From NCBI GenBank assembly GCA_003612525.1, contig RAZD01000008.1, forward strand, positions 116,866 through 180,865: a stretch of DNA of 64,000 nucleotides, written 5' to 3'. The stretch is from a bacterium C-53 (GTDB taxonomy: Bacteria; Bacillota; Clostridia; Lachnospirales; Lachnospiraceae). The notes beneath the pieces were generated by a model. That model was not told where the DNA came from and did not search any database. It saw only the letters and a program-made list of their open reading frames with translations. The position numbers and the translations under genes are program-made. This document shows positions 52,132 to 62,579 of the stretch, piece by piece (positions within the stretch are counted from its first letter, which is position 1; each line of letters opens with the position of its first letter).

Positions 52132-53817
52132 ATGCGGCCCGAAGAGCATTTTCTTGGGGAGAAATACATCTTAAAGCACAAGATTGGCCAGGGTGGTATG
52201 GGAAAGGTCTATCTTGCGATAGACAGAAAACTGCATAAAAAATGGGCAGTTAAGGAAATTGACGATACAGGCAAAGCGGTAGAGGCGGAGCTAATGGTTT
52301 TGAAAAAAGCGGATCACAGGAATCTGCCAAGAATTGTGGATGTTCTGCGAAAAGGAAATAAAATTTATATTGTGATGGATTATATTGAGGGTGAGTCTCT
52401 GAAGGACAGGATTGCGAGAACGGGAGGACTTACACTTAATGAAGTCATTCGATGCGGCCATGAACTTGCGGATGTTCTTCATTACCTGCATCATTTCGAA
52501 CCACCCATTATTTATCGTGATATGAAACCGTCAAATATCATTCTCCGAAGGGATGGCAGTGTCGTGCTTGTCGATTTCGGTACGGCAAAACCGTATGATG
52601 GAAATTGTGAGGATACGACCTCTCTTGGAACCAGGGATTTTGCATCGCCGGAGCAGTTTGAAGGAAGAAGTGATATCAGAAGCGATATTTATGCGTTAGG
52701 CAGGACACTGGCCGAATGTATGCCGGAGAACGATTCGGGAGTAAGAATCCGAAGCGGCAGAGAAACAGCGTTTCTGAAAATTCTTAAGCGGTGTACAAAG
52801 AAAAATCCGGCGAAACGTTATCAGACCGCTTTTGCATTGCGCAAAGACCTGGAAAAACTCAGGAGACGAAAGGAAGGGGGAAGTAAAACCGGTATTCTGG
52901 CAGGATTGGCCATACTTTTTGCAATGGCGGCTATAAACTCTGGAAACGATCGGCAAAAGAGAGAACAGAAACTTGAGAAAAGACAGGATGGTATGCTGGA
53001 AGAGGAAACTTTTGAGACGAAAGAAAGCGGTTTTGATTACAGGGAACAGATAGAGGAAATTTTAAGTCAGGAAAACATTTCATGGGAAATCTTATCGTCA
53101 ATTCTTGCACAATTCAGTGAAAGTAACCAAAAACTTACAGACAGGAAGAAAAGAATACAAAATGCTGTTTTTATAGCGCAGATTTATGTATCGTATGAGA
53201 ATCATTTGGAAGAGGCTTTGATAAAAGCGGCAGTCGTTCTGAGACAGGAAGAGGCCGTATGGAATCGGGAGGAAGATGCAACTTATATGGAAGACAGACA
53301 GGAGAGCCTGTTAATGCTGTCAACAATCTTTCGGATGCTTGGAAAGAGAGAGATACAAAACAGGGAACTTTATTACAGGACGTCAATTGATTACACACAG
53401 GAATTTCTGAATATGGATCATGTAAGGGAGGAAAAGACTCTTTACGGCAGAAAAGTAGCGGATATGGCATCCATGCTTGAGGAGATTGGAGATCTTGAGG
53501 AAGCACGGAGATACTATATGAAATGGGAACGCGATTATCCCGGAGAAAGCGCGGAAATCTATCTCTCCCATATGAGAAATCTGATGGATTCAGGCGCTGA
53601 GAGAGACGAGATGGAACGGTTGATGAAGGAAGCAAAAACAGTAGAAGGGATGGCAGAAAATGAACAATTTAAGAGAATGGAAAAGAAGTTTGAAGCTGTT
53701 TATGACGGTGATAGGAGGAGTGATACTTCTTATATGTACAACGGTAACGGTACTGGCGGAGGAGAATTCGGTGGTGGTGAAGAATCGCAGGGGAGATCTG
53801 CTGCTTCGCAAGAATAA
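52132..53817 (+). CDS. Membrane Ser/Thr protein kinase with helical-repeat outer domain
   Basis: A 561-residue protein: kinase domain (about 8-240) with glycine loop IGQGGMGKVY, the lysine of WAVKEID, catalytic loop IYRDMKPSNI, DFG (VDFGTAK) and the SPEQ activation segment. The usual HRD histidine is Tyr. One membrane helix follows at about 250-268, then a helical TPR-like region (about 300-530). No PASTA domains occur, so it is not a PrkC/PknB sensor of muropeptides. The last 50 codons overlap the next gene in another frame. Confidence 0.88.
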   Translation: MRPEEHFLGEKYILKHKIGQGGMGKVYLAIDRKLHKKWAVKEIDDTGKAVEAELMVLKKADHRNLPRIVDVLRKGNKIYIVMDYIEGESLKDRIARTGGLTLNEVIRCGHELADVLHYLHHFEPPIIYRDMKPSNIILRRDGSVVLVDFGTAKPYDGNCEDTTSLGTRDFASPEQFEGRSDIRSDIYALGRTLAECMPENDSGVRIRSGRETAFLKILKRCTKKNPAKRYQTAFALRKDLEKLRRRKEGGSKTGILAGLAILFAMAAINSGNDRQKREQKLEKRQDGMLEEETFETKESGFDYREQIEEILSQENISWEILSSILAQFSESNQKLTDRKKRIQNAVFIAQIYVSYENHLEEALIKAAVVLRQEEAVWNREEDATYMEDRQESLLMLSTIFRMLGKREIQNRELYYRTSIDYTQEFLNMDHVREEKTLYGRKVADMASMLEEIGDLEEARRYYMKWERDYPGESAEIYLSHMRNLMDSGAERDEMERLMKEAKTVEGMAENEQFKRMEKKFEAVYDGDRRSDTSYMYNGNGTGGGEFGGGEESQGRSAASQE

Positions 53818-55753
53818 AACAGTAGTGGAATGCAATGATACCGTATTTTTTCACTTGAATGCGTCGGGTTTGATGGAAAACGAAATGTATGTATCGATGA
53901 TCAGCTTTGATGGAGGCGATACATATGGGGCAATTGCGGAAGTAGAAGATTTTTTATTCGCAGTGACGCCACAAAAAGAGAATGATATTGTAGTGCGGTT
54001 TTACATTTATAGAACGGATTCCGAGGAAATCTGCAATCCTTCGGATGGCGAGCAACTTTATACGATAAGATATGCATCTTCAAAGGCTGATTCGATACTT
54101 GTTGAATTGGCTCAGACACCTGTGAAAACGGCGGATGGCGTGGAATATTTTTCGGGAAGCAATCCGGTTCTTAAGATTCATCCGTCTGATGCAGGGACTA
54201 TATATGCATCGGTAGACGATGGGAAAGAGGTGAAAGAATATGCGATAGCAGACAACATGCTTTCAATGAAGCTTCAGGAGGGGGTGTATAAATTGGATGT
54301 TTATACATGGTCCGAAGGCGTGCGGATTCATGCACAAGGATTTCCGAGAGTGATCTGTTACGATACAAAGGCTCCAACAGACCCTTCTTTTACTATTCGT
54401 GTACCGAAGGATGGAGGGTATTATCCGGAACTTGGGAAGTATCAGTATTATGCGTCAGGAAGTCTGATTGTCAGTGCGGAAAGTATGGACAGGGGAAGCG
54501 GTGTGGAGAAGGTGTATATGAGGATTGGGGATGGGGAAGTGAAAGAGACGGATTCGGTCCAGATCATGGCGCCTTTTATGGGCACAGTGTATGCAAGGAG
54601 CGTTGATCGGGCGGGAAATGCATCCCCCTGGGTGCAGTGTGCGGAGAATGTCCGGGTGGAGAGCCGGGCGCCGGAAATTACGTTTGATGCAAAACAGCAG
54701 GATGGCCGGTTTGTTTTGTCTGGAATCGTAAGAGATGACAGTGGTCTGCGCGGTATAACAATTACAAGTGATGATGTACCGCTGCTTTCTTATCAGTTTG
54801 AGAAAGGGGGAGAATTGCTGAAAGAAAAAGAGTTCTCTTTTTCACGTCCGGTATCTTCAATTACCAATAAGGAACAAATCATAGAAATCAAAGCGGCGGA
54901 CCTTGCAGGAAATGAAGCGGTAAAACAGGTCAGGACCGGAAAGAGTGACCGGATGCCACCCGTGATTTCCATTGAAGGGTGCGGTGATTATGATGTGAAA
55001 AAAGAGGATGTATGTCTGCGCTTTGCGGTAACGGACGAAAATCTGGATATGTCGTCTGTGGAAGGATGGGCGGTACGTCTGGATGAAGACGGTGCGGCAA
55101 AGGAGACGATCAGGCTCACCTTCCCGGAAACTGTATTTACGAAGGAGGGAAATTATGATATTACAGTAAGAGCAGAGGATGTCTATGCAAACAGGGCGGA
55201 GCGGAAATGGAACTTTATGATTGATAAGACAGCGCCTGACATTCAGGGGGTGAAGGAGCACGATAGAAAGGTGATGCGTTCGTTTCCTCCTGCGCAGAAT
55301 AGCGGGATTATTGTAAGCGACTGGTCCGGCATTACATACCGGGTTTATTTAAACGGGAAAGATTATGATGGAAGGAGTCCTGTGACAGAACCGGGGAATT
55401 ATGTTCTTTTGGTGTCTGCAGAGGATAGCGCAGGGAATACCAGTATGCAGCAGGCGCAGTTTCGGATTGTCAGTGAGGAAAAAAGAGGCAGAGCGGATAC
55501 AGATGCTTCACCTCTGGAAATTACGCTGGAAGATAAGAAGGTGACGGCGCTGAGCGGAAAAACACGTGGAAATGATATGCTGGAAAAGGGACAGACAGTT
55601 GCAGTGCCAGAAAAAAATCATGCGCTGAGGAATCTGGTTCCTTTTATAGCTGTGACCGGAGTTCTGCTTCTGATTCTGTCCGGAATTGTAATTCTTTTTG
55701 TTAGCAAAGGAAATTTGACACAAAATACGGGGTGTGATAGACTGGATACTTAA
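53660..55753 (+). CDS. Exported, membrane-anchored protein with bacterial Ig-like repeats
   Basis: A 697-residue protein with a signal peptide (hydrophobic core about 14-31, TVLAEE cleavage region), several Ig-like/Big-type domains recognisable by recurring SVDRAGNAS, AADLAGNEA and AEDSAGNTS ends, and a C-terminal membrane helix (about 662-684). It is probably a surface protein. It starts inside the kinase gene (158-base overlap); GAAGGGA lies nine bases before ATG 53660, and ATG 53702 would still overlap by over 100 bases. The kinase may regulate or modify it; that is inference. Confidence 0.8.
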   Translation: MNNLREWKRSLKLFMTVIGGVILLICTTVTVLAEENSVVVKNRRGDLLLRKNKTVVECNDTVFFHLNASGLMENEMYVSMISFDGGDTYGAIAEVEDFLFAVTPQKENDIVVRFYIYRTDSEEICNPSDGEQLYTIRYASSKADSILVELAQTPVKTADGVEYFSGSNPVLKIHPSDAGTIYASVDDGKEVKEYAIADNMLSMKLQEGVYKLDVYTWSEGVRIHAQGFPRVICYDTKAPTDPSFTIRVPKDGGYYPELGKYQYYASGSLIVSAESMDRGSGVEKVYMRIGDGEVKETDSVQIMAPFMGTVYARSVDRAGNASPWVQCAENVRVESRAPEITFDAKQQDGRFVLSGIVRDDSGLRGITITSDDVPLLSYQFEKGGELLKEKEFSFSRPVSSITNKEQIIEIKAADLAGNEAVKQVRTGKSDRMPPVISIEGCGDYDVKKEDVCLRFAVTDENLDMSSVEGWAVRLDEDGAAKETIRLTFPETVFTKEGNYDITVRAEDVYANRAERKWNFMIDKTAPDIQGVKEHDRKVMRSFPPAQNSGIIVSDWSGITYRVYLNGKDYDGRSPVTEPGNYVLLVSAEDSAGNTSMQQAQFRIVSEEKRGRADTDASPLEITLEDKKVTALSGKTRGNDMLEKGQTVAVPEKNHALRNLVPFIAVTGVLLLILSGIVILFVSKGNLTQNTGCDRLDT

Positions 55754-55788
55754 GAGATGGCGGGCTGCCGGAAAGGTATGGTTTGAAG

Positions 55789-56847
55789 ATGGGATATCGC
55801 GATCAGACGAAAGTAATAAAAATCGGGGACAGGGTAATCGGCGGAGGAAATCCGGTTTTGATTCAGTCAATGACAAACACGAAGACCGAGGATATTGATG
55901 CCACGGTGGAACAGATCAATCGCCTGACAAAAGCCGGATGCGAAATTATCCGTTGTACGGTGCCGAATTTAGAGGCGGCAAAGGCTCTTTTGGAGATTAA
56001 GAGGCGGATTGCGATTCCGCTCGTAGCGGATATTCATTTTGATTATAAGATGGCAATAGCGGCGATTGAAAACGGAGCGGACAAGATCAGAATCAATCCC
56101 GGAAATATCGGAGGCAGGGAAAAACTCGGGGAGGTCGTGAAAGCGGCAGCAGAACGGCAGATTCCGATTCGTGTTGGTGTGAACAGCGGTTCTCTGGAAA
56201 GAGAGCTGATCGAAAAATATCATGGAGTAACGGCGGAGGGGATCGTTGAGAGTGCACTTGATAAAGTAAGAATGATCGAAGACCTCCATTATGATCAGAT
56301 TGTTATAAGCATTAAATCATCGGATGTGATGATGTGTATAAAAGCACATGAGCAGATTGCTCCGAAGACGCAGTATCCGCTTCATGTCGGGATTACGGAG
56401 TCAGGAACGATTACTTCCGGCAATATTAAGTCAGGAGTCGGACTTGGCATTATTCTGCATGAGGGAATCGGCGATACGATCAGGGTATCATTAACGGATG
56501 ATCCAATTGAGGAAATTCGTTCAGCAAAGCTGATACTTCGGACGCTTGGGCTGCGAAAAGGCGGTATCGAGGTGGTTTCATGTCCGACGTGCGGACGGAC
56601 GCGGATTGACCTGATCGGGCTTGCGAAACAGGTGGAAGAGATGGCGCAGGATTATGACCTATCTATCAAAGTAGCTGTGATGGGCTGTGCAGTGAATGGT
56701 CCAGGCGAGGCGAAGGAAGCGGATATAGGAATTGCAGGAGGCCTGAATGAAGGTCTTCTTATAAAAAAAGGAGAAATTGTTCGAAAAGTACCGGAAAGTG
56801 AGCTTTTAGGTACGCTGCGTTATGAGCTGGAGCACTGGAGAGCGTAA
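55789..56847 (+). CDS. ispG: 4-hydroxy-3-methylbut-2-enyl diphosphate synthase
   Basis: A 352-residue iron-sulfur enzyme of the DXP pathway (MEcPP to HMBPP). It has the TIM-barrel start VLIQSMTNTKTEDI and the [4Fe-4S] ligands in SCPTCGRTRID and VMGCAVNGPGE. The start is uncertain between ATG 55789 and TTG 55783; GGAAAGG lies 12 or 6 bases before them. Length is typical of the short bacterial form. Confidence 0.95.
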   Translation: MGYRDQTKVIKIGDRVIGGGNPVLIQSMTNTKTEDIDATVEQINRLTKAGCEIIRCTVPNLEAAKALLEIKRRIAIPLVADIHFDYKMAIAAIENGADKIRINPGNIGGREKLGEVVKAAAERQIPIRVGVNSGSLERELIEKYHGVTAEGIVESALDKVRMIEDLHYDQIVISIKSSDVMMCIKAHEQIAPKTQYPLHVGITESGTITSGNIKSGVGLGIILHEGIGDTIRVSLTDDPIEEIRSAKLILRTLGLRKGGIEVVSCPTCGRTRIDLIGLAKQVEEMAQDYDLSIKVAVMGCAVNGPGEAKEADIGIAGGLNEGLLIKKGEIVRKVPESELLGTLRYELEHWRA

Positions 56848-56851
56848 GAAG

Positions 56852-59800
56852 ATGATGAAAGCGTTTTATGAAGTGTTTCCTACACTCAGGCTGTCGGGAG
56901 AGCTTGGCAGCCTGTTTGATGAAGTGGAGGTGAAAAGAGTCGCCTCCAACGGAAACAGAAATTTTCTGAAGGTGTATATTTACAGCAAAAGGCTGATACA
57001 GAAGCATGAAATCAAAGCAGTGGAGTCTGAGCTTGCGAAACAGCTTTTTCCGCAAAATAAGGTGACGTTCCGGTTTATCGAAACATTTGAGCTTTCAGCC
57101 CAGTATACGCCAAAGAGTATTATGGAGGTATACAGGGAAAGCATACTTTCAGAATTAAAGGAATATAATCCATTGCTCTATAATTTGTTCCGGAATGCCG
57201 AAATTTCATATCCGGAAGATAAGATTATGATGATGTCGCTTCCTGAAAACATCGTGTCAAAACAGATGTCGGAGGAGCTTGCGGACTTATTAAGCCGGAT
57301 TCTGAATGAAAGGTGCGGTATGGGCACAGACATCCGAATCTCTTACCGTGAGAAGAAAGACAGTACGGCATCAAAGAATGCGGAAATCAGAATTCGTCAG
57401 GAAATTGCTGCGATTGTGAGCAGAGCGGATGCGGCTTTGGGTGAAAGGCAGGAAGCGCCTGTTTTTGCAAAAGAAAAGGAAGAAAAACCGGAGCCGGTGA
57501 AAAAGCAGAATACACCGTCTGACAGACCTGCTTTTCACAAAGAAGAGGCGCGTAAGACCTCTTTTAACCGGTTTAAAAAATCAGAGAATCCGGATGTGAT
57601 TTATGGACGTGATTTTGGCGATGAAGAACTTACCTCTATCGATCAGATTATAGGGGAGATCGGTGAAGTCATTATCCGCGGCAAAATCATTCATTATGAT
57701 TCAAGGGAAATTCGTGGTGAGAAAACGATTATTATGTTTGACATCACGGATTTTACGGATACGATAACTGTTAAACTATTTATGAAAAATGAAAATCTTC
57801 CCGATATTGACGGAAAGATAGCTCAGGGGGCTTTTGTCAAACTAAAGGGTATCGCAAGTATTGATAAATTTGACCATGAGGTGACGATTGCCTCTGTTGC
57901 AGGTGTGAAGAAGATTCCTGATTTTACGACGGCGCGTATGGATGTCAGTCCGGTTAAGCGTGTGGAGCTTCACTGTCATACGAAGATGAGTGAGATGGAT
58001 GGCGTTTCCGAAGCAAAGGATATAATCAAACGTGCAAAGGCATGGGGGCATCCTGCGATTGCGATTACCGATCATGGAGTAGTGCAGGCATTTACGGATG
58101 CGAATCATGCGGTAAGTAAAGACGAGGAATTTAAGATTATTTATGGCGTGGAAGGCTATCTTGTCGATGATTCGAAGCAGATTGTGACGAATCCGAAGGG
58201 ACAGGGATTGTTTGAGACATATGTAGTGTTTGACCTGGAAACGACGGGGTTTTCTCCTGTAAAGAACAAGATTATTGAAATCGGGGCGGTGAAAATTGAA
58301 AATGGTGAGATTACGGACCGTTTTTCCGAATTCGTAAATCCTGAGATGCCAATACCGTTTCGGATTGAAAATCTTACAGGCATTAACGATTCTATGGTAA
58401 TCGGAGCGCAGACTGTTGAGGAAGTTCTGCCGCGGTTTCTTGCATTTTGCGAGGGCGCCGTTATGGTAGCGCACAATGCAGGATTTGATATGTCTTTTAT
58501 CCAGAAGAATGCATATGATTTGGGGCTTGACAGAGAATATACGGTTGTGGATACAGTGGGGCTTTCGAGGTTTCTGCTTCCGGAACTGTCCAAATACAAG
58601 CTTGACAATGTAGCTAAGGCATTAAAGGTTTCCCTTGAAAACCACCACCGTGCGGTGGACGATGCGGAGTGTACCGCAGAAATTTTCAAAAAACTTTTAC
58701 ATAAGCTGCAGGAGAAGCAGATTGATAATCTCGACCAGATCAATGAGGCGGGCGGCGCATCCAAAGAGACAATCCGGAAGATGCCAACATACCATGTGAT
58801 TATTCTTGCAAAAAATGAAACGGGGCGTGTCAATCTTTACCGCTTGATTTCCGAGTCCCATATCGATTATTATCATTTAAGGCCGAGAATTCCTAAGAGC
58901 CGTCTTTCAAAGCTCAGGGAAGGACTGATCATAGGTTCTGCATGTGAGTCGGGAGAGCTGTTTCGCGCTGTGCTTGACGGAAAGCCGCAGGAGGAGATTG
59001 CGCGGATTGTAAGCTTTTATGATTATCTTGAGATACAGCCAATCGGCAATAATGCTTTTTTGCTTCGCGAAGACAGAGATGATGTGAAGACAGAAGAGGA
59101 TTTAAGGGATTTAAACCGAAGAATCGTACAGATCGGTGAGGAGTTCAAAAAGCCGGTTGCAGCAACTTGTGATGTGCATTTCCTCGACCCGGAGGGGGAA
59201 GTATACCGGCGCATTATTATGGCGGGAAAGGGATTTAAAGATGCGGATAATCAGGCGCCCCTCTATTTTCGGACAACAGATGAGATGCTGGCGGAATTTC
59301 AGTATCTTGGTTCGGAAAAAGCGGAGGAAGTTGTTATTACAAATACGAATCTGATTGCCGATATGATAGATAAGATTACACCAGTACGGCCGGATAAATG
59401 TCCGCCGGTAATCCCGAATTCAGATCGCGATCTCAGGAATATATGCTATGAAAAGGCGCATGAGATTTATGGGAAAGAACTTCCAATACAGGTATCCGAG
59501 CGTCTGGAAAAGGAACTGCATTCGATTATTACGAATGGATTTGCCGTTATGTATATTATCGCGCAGAAACTGGTCTGGAAGTCGAATGAGGATGGGTACC
59601 TTGTCGGTTCCAGAGGGTCTGTCGGTTCTTCCTTTGTGGCGAATATGGCAGGTATCACGGAAGTGAATTCTCTTGCACCGCATTATTATTGCAGTGAATG
59701 TCATTATTACGATTTTGAATCGGATGAAGTCAGGGCATTTGCCGGAATGTCAGGCTGCGATATGCCGGATAAGAAGTGCCCCAAATGCGGGACTTTGCTA

Positions 59801-61294
59801 AAAAAAGACGGATTTGATATTCCATTTGAGACATTTCTCGGATTTAAGGGAGACAAGGAGCCGGATATTGACCTGAATTTTTCCGGTGATTATCAGTCAA
59901 AGGCACATAAATACACGGAAGTAATCTTCGGTGCAGGGCATACGTATCGTGCGGGAACAGTTGGTACGCTTGCGGATAAGACGGCATATGGATATGTGAA
60001 AAATTATTATGAAGAGCGGGGAATGGGAAAGCGTCCATGTGAAATTAACCGGATTGTGCAGGGATGTACGGGTGTAAAGCGTACAACAGGACAGCATCCG
60101 GGTGGTATTATCGTGCTTCCGCATGGTGAGGAGATTTATTCTTTTACTCCGGTACAGCATCCGGCAAACGATATGACTACCAATATCGTGACGACGCATT
60201 TTGATTACCACTCAATCGACCATAACCTTTTAAAACTTGACATTCTCGGGCATGATGATCCGACGATGATTCGCAGGCTTCAGGACCTGACAGGAAAGGA
60301 TCCCACGACAATTCCTCTTGATGACAAACAGGTAATGTCGCTTTTTCAGAGCACGGAGGCGCTGGGAATCAAACCGGCGGATATAGGAGGTACACCTCTG
60401 GGGACGCTGGGAATACCGGAATTCGGAACAGATTTTGCGATACAGATGCTTGTGGATGCGAAACCGAAGAGCTTTTCCGATTTAATCCGGATTGCGGGGC
60501 TTGCACATGGAACAGATGTGTGGCTGGGAAATGCACAGACTTTGATTCAGGAAGGAAAAGCCACGATATCGACGGCTATTTGTACGCGTGATGATATTAT
60601 GACATATCTGATTCATATGGGAGTCGAGAGCAGCCTGTCCTTTACAATTATGGAATCCGTGCGTAAAGGGAAAGGGCTGAAACCGGAGATGGAGGAGGCC
60701 ATGATAAAGCAGAATGTACCTGACTGGTACATCTGGTCCTGTAAAAAGATCAAATATATGTTCCCAAAGGCTCACGCGGCCGCGTATGTGATGATGGCAT
60801 GGCGAATTGCCTACTGTAAGATCAATTATCCGCTTGCTTACTATGCAGCATATTTCAGTATCCGTGCATCCGCATTCTCCTATGAACTGATGTGTCAGGG
60901 AAGAGAAAAGCTTGAGTATTATATGGAAGATTACAGGAAGCGTATGGATACACTGTCAAATAAAGAGCAGGATTGCCTCAAAGATATGAGAATTGTACAG
61001 GAAATGTATGTGAGGGGATACGAGTTTCTGCCAATTGATTTAAAACGGGTGGATGCAAAATATTTTCAGATTATAGACGGAAAAATTATGCCGTCCCTGA
61101 GCAGTATTGACGGAATGGGTGAGAAAGCCGCTGACGCTGTTGTGGAGGAGGCGCATAAGGGAGAGTTCCTCTCAAAAGACGATTTCCGCCAGAGAACGAA
61201 AGTATCTAAGACGATCAGTGATCTTATGGATAGTTTGAAGCTGCTTGGTGATATACCGGAATCAAACCAGCTGTCTTTGTTTGATTTCGCTTAA
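56852..61294 (+). CDS. polC: DNA polymerase III PolC-type alpha subunit
   Basis: The main replicative polymerase of low-GC Gram-positives, 1480 residues. Order: N-terminal domain, OB-fold (about 265-350), PHP domain (LHCHTKMSEMDG), inserted DnaQ-type 3'-5' exonuclease (FDLETTGFSP), PHP remainder, polymerase core with a zinc site (CSECHYY ... CPKCG) and EPDIDLNFSG palm motif, then the C-terminal duplex-binding region. ATG 56852 is set by TGGAGAG nine bases upstream, five bases after the ispG stop; an upstream ATG would overlap ispG. Confidence 0.97.
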   Translation: MMKAFYEVFPTLRLSGELGSLFDEVEVKRVASNGNRNFLKVYIYSKRLIQKHEIKAVESELAKQLFPQNKVTFRFIETFELSAQYTPKSIMEVYRESILSELKEYNPLLYNLFRNAEISYPEDKIMMMSLPENIVSKQMSEELADLLSRILNERCGMGTDIRISYREKKDSTASKNAEIRIRQEIAAIVSRADAALGERQEAPVFAKEKEEKPEPVKKQNTPSDRPAFHKEEARKTSFNRFKKSENPDVIYGRDFGDEELTSIDQIIGEIGEVIIRGKIIHYDSREIRGEKTIIMFDITDFTDTITVKLFMKNENLPDIDGKIAQGAFVKLKGIASIDKFDHEVTIASVAGVKKIPDFTTARMDVSPVKRVELHCHTKMSEMDGVSEAKDIIKRAKAWGHPAIAITDHGVVQAFTDANHAVSKDEEFKIIYGVEGYLVDDSKQIVTNPKGQGLFETYVVFDLETTGFSPVKNKIIEIGAVKIENGEITDRFSEFVNPEMPIPFRIENLTGINDSMVIGAQTVEEVLPRFLAFCEGAVMVAHNAGFDMSFIQKNAYDLGLDREYTVVDTVGLSRFLLPELSKYKLDNVAKALKVSLENHHRAVDDAECTAEIFKKLLHKLQEKQIDNLDQINEAGGASKETIRKMPTYHVIILAKNETGRVNLYRLISESHIDYYHLRPRIPKSRLSKLREGLIIGSACESGELFRAVLDGKPQEEIARIVSFYDYLEIQPIGNNAFLLREDRDDVKTEEDLRDLNRRIVQIGEEFKKPVAATCDVHFLDPEGEVYRRIIMAGKGFKDADNQAPLYFRTTDEMLAEFQYLGSEKAEEVVITNTNLIADMIDKITPVRPDKCPPVIPNSDRDLRNICYEKAHEIYGKELPIQVSERLEKELHSIITNGFAVMYIIAQKLVWKSNEDGYLVGSRGSVGSSFVANMAGITEVNSLAPHYYCSECHYYDFESDEVRAFAGMSGCDMPDKKCPKCGTLLKKDGFDIPFETFLGFKGDKEPDIDLNFSGDYQSKAHKYTEVIFGAGHTYRAGTVGTLADKTAYGYVKNYYEERGMGKRPCEINRIVQGCTGVKRTTGQHPGGIIVLPHGEEIYSFTPVQHPANDMTTNIVTTHFDYHSIDHNLLKLDILGHDDPTMIRRLQDLTGKDPTTIPLDDKQVMSLFQSTEALGIKPADIGGTPLGTLGIPEFGTDFAIQMLVDAKPKSFSDLIRIAGLAHGTDVWLGNAQTLIQEGKATISTAICTRDDIMTYLIHMGVESSLSFTIMESVRKGKGLKPEMEEAMIKQNVPDWYIWSCKKIKYMFPKAHAAAYVMMAWRIAYCKINYPLAYYAAYFSIRASAFSYELMCQGREKLEYYMEDYRKRMDTLSNKEQDCLKDMRIVQEMYVRGYEFLPIDLKRVDAKYFQIIDGKIMPSLSSIDGMGEKAADAVVEEAHKGEFLSKDDFRQRTKVSKTISDLMDSLKLLGDIPESNQLSLFDFA

Positions 61295-61349
61295 TATAAA
61301 TGATACCAGCGGATGTATATCCGCAAAGAGGAAAGAAAGGAGTTTTAAA

Positions 61350-62567
61350 ATGAAAAGATTTTATGTTTATCTGCTGACAATGGCTTTGACAGCGACGGTA
61401 TTTACCGGATGTGGGAAGAAGAATGAGGAGAGTGTGGAAGTATCAGATAATATGGTGGACGAATCGGAAGATTTTGACGACGAGGAAGATTTTGATTTGG
61501 AAGAATATGACAGTGATTATGGCGCATATGGGGATGGCGCCGAGTGGGGGAATAATTATGAAGGAAGCGCTGTCTATGTGGACGGAACGACGGCTGTTGT
61601 TACAATCGCTGTAAATGCGACGGATGCGGCATGGGATGAAACATCTCTGAAGGCTGAGAAAGAGAAAGTGAAGACAGCGCTTGATTTTATCAGTACTTCG
61701 GTTAAGGATTATCAAAAGACAGCAGAATTTGCATTTGATAAAAATGATTTGAATTATGAGTATGCGTACGAAGAAGTGGTCGATGATTTCGAGACTGAAG
61801 ATTATGATACGATCTTGGATGATTTTATTGAGGAAAATATTGATACAGAGAAGATTAGAGAGACATATAATGCAGATGGCATTGCGTACCTTGTTCTTTT
61901 AAACGGCGTAGGAGAATCATTCTCAGAGATACACATGCAGGAAGATGAAACGGATTATTTCAATGAGGTGGCGTATATCTATAAAACGGGTTATGATGAT
62001 GACTATGAAGAAGTGGAAAATGGGCCGTCTGTCTATGCGCATTATCTCCTGTCACTTTTCGGAGCGGTTGAACTGAAAGAGCCGGATCCGACGTATGGAT
62101 ACACTACAAATCTGTATAATATTGTAAATGAAAAATATGCAGATGATATTATGTTTACTGTTTTCGATGCAAAAGGGAAGATAAGTACATCGGAGATCAC
62201 ACAGAAAATTACGGGTATTACGGCGTATACGCTTGGACTTAATGAGGACTTTACGGAACTGTCCGATAATGAGGTATTCAGAAAAGAATATCGTGCCTGC
62301 TTTGTTGATAATTATATGTTTAATACCAATGACGGAGAAGATTTAAGCGAATATGAGTGGGATGATACGTATTTGGATGATGAAGACTGGGCGGATGATG
62401 ATCTGGGCGATGAAGACTGGATAGATGATGAAGACTGGGAAGATGATGAAGATCTGGAAGATGATGAGGACTGGGAAGACGATGAAGACTGGGGAGATGA
62501 GGAACCCTGGGAAGATGAGGACTTCTGGGATGATGAGGATTTATGGGATGAGGTAGAAGAGCAGTAA
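61350..62567 (+). CDS. Lipoprotein with Asp/Glu/Trp-rich C-terminal repeats
   Basis: A 405-residue protein with a lipoprotein signal (FTGCGKK, Cys at about residue 21), an acidic stretch (about 30-60), a globular middle (about 65-330) of no recognised family, and a C-terminal tail of about 60 residues built from D-D-E-D-W-type repeats. ATG 61350 follows GAAAGGAG by seven bases. It is monocistronic between polC and a strong terminator. Function unknown; the tail suggests metal or cation binding or interaction with a basic partner. Confidence 0.82.
   Translation: MKRFYVYLLTMALTATVFTGCGKKNEESVEVSDNMVDESEDFDDEEDFDLEEYDSDYGAYGDGAEWGNNYEGSAVYVDGTTAVVTIAVNATDAAWDETSLKAEKEKVKTALDFISTSVKDYQKTAEFAFDKNDLNYEYAYEEVVDDFETEDYDTILDDFIEENIDTEKIRETYNADGIAYLVLLNGVGESFSEIHMQEDETDYFNEVAYIYKTGYDDDYEEVENGPSVYAHYLLSLFGAVELKEPDPTYGYTTNLYNIVNEKYADDIMFTVFDAKGKISTSEITQKITGITAYTLGLNEDFTELSDNEVFRKEYRACFVDNYMFNTNDGEDLSEYEWDDTYLDDEDWADDDLGDEDWIDDEDWEDDEDLEDDEDWEDDEDWGDEEPWEDEDFWDDEDLWDEVEEQ
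62370..62560 (+). repeat. Tandem DDEDW-coding repeat
   Basis: Repeats of GATGATGAAGACTGG-like 15-18-base units at the 3' end of the lipoprotein gene, with variation between Trp and Leu codons. Minus-strand His/Pro-rich frames here are artefacts. Confidence 0.8.
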
Positions 62568-62579
62568 GAGATAAATATG

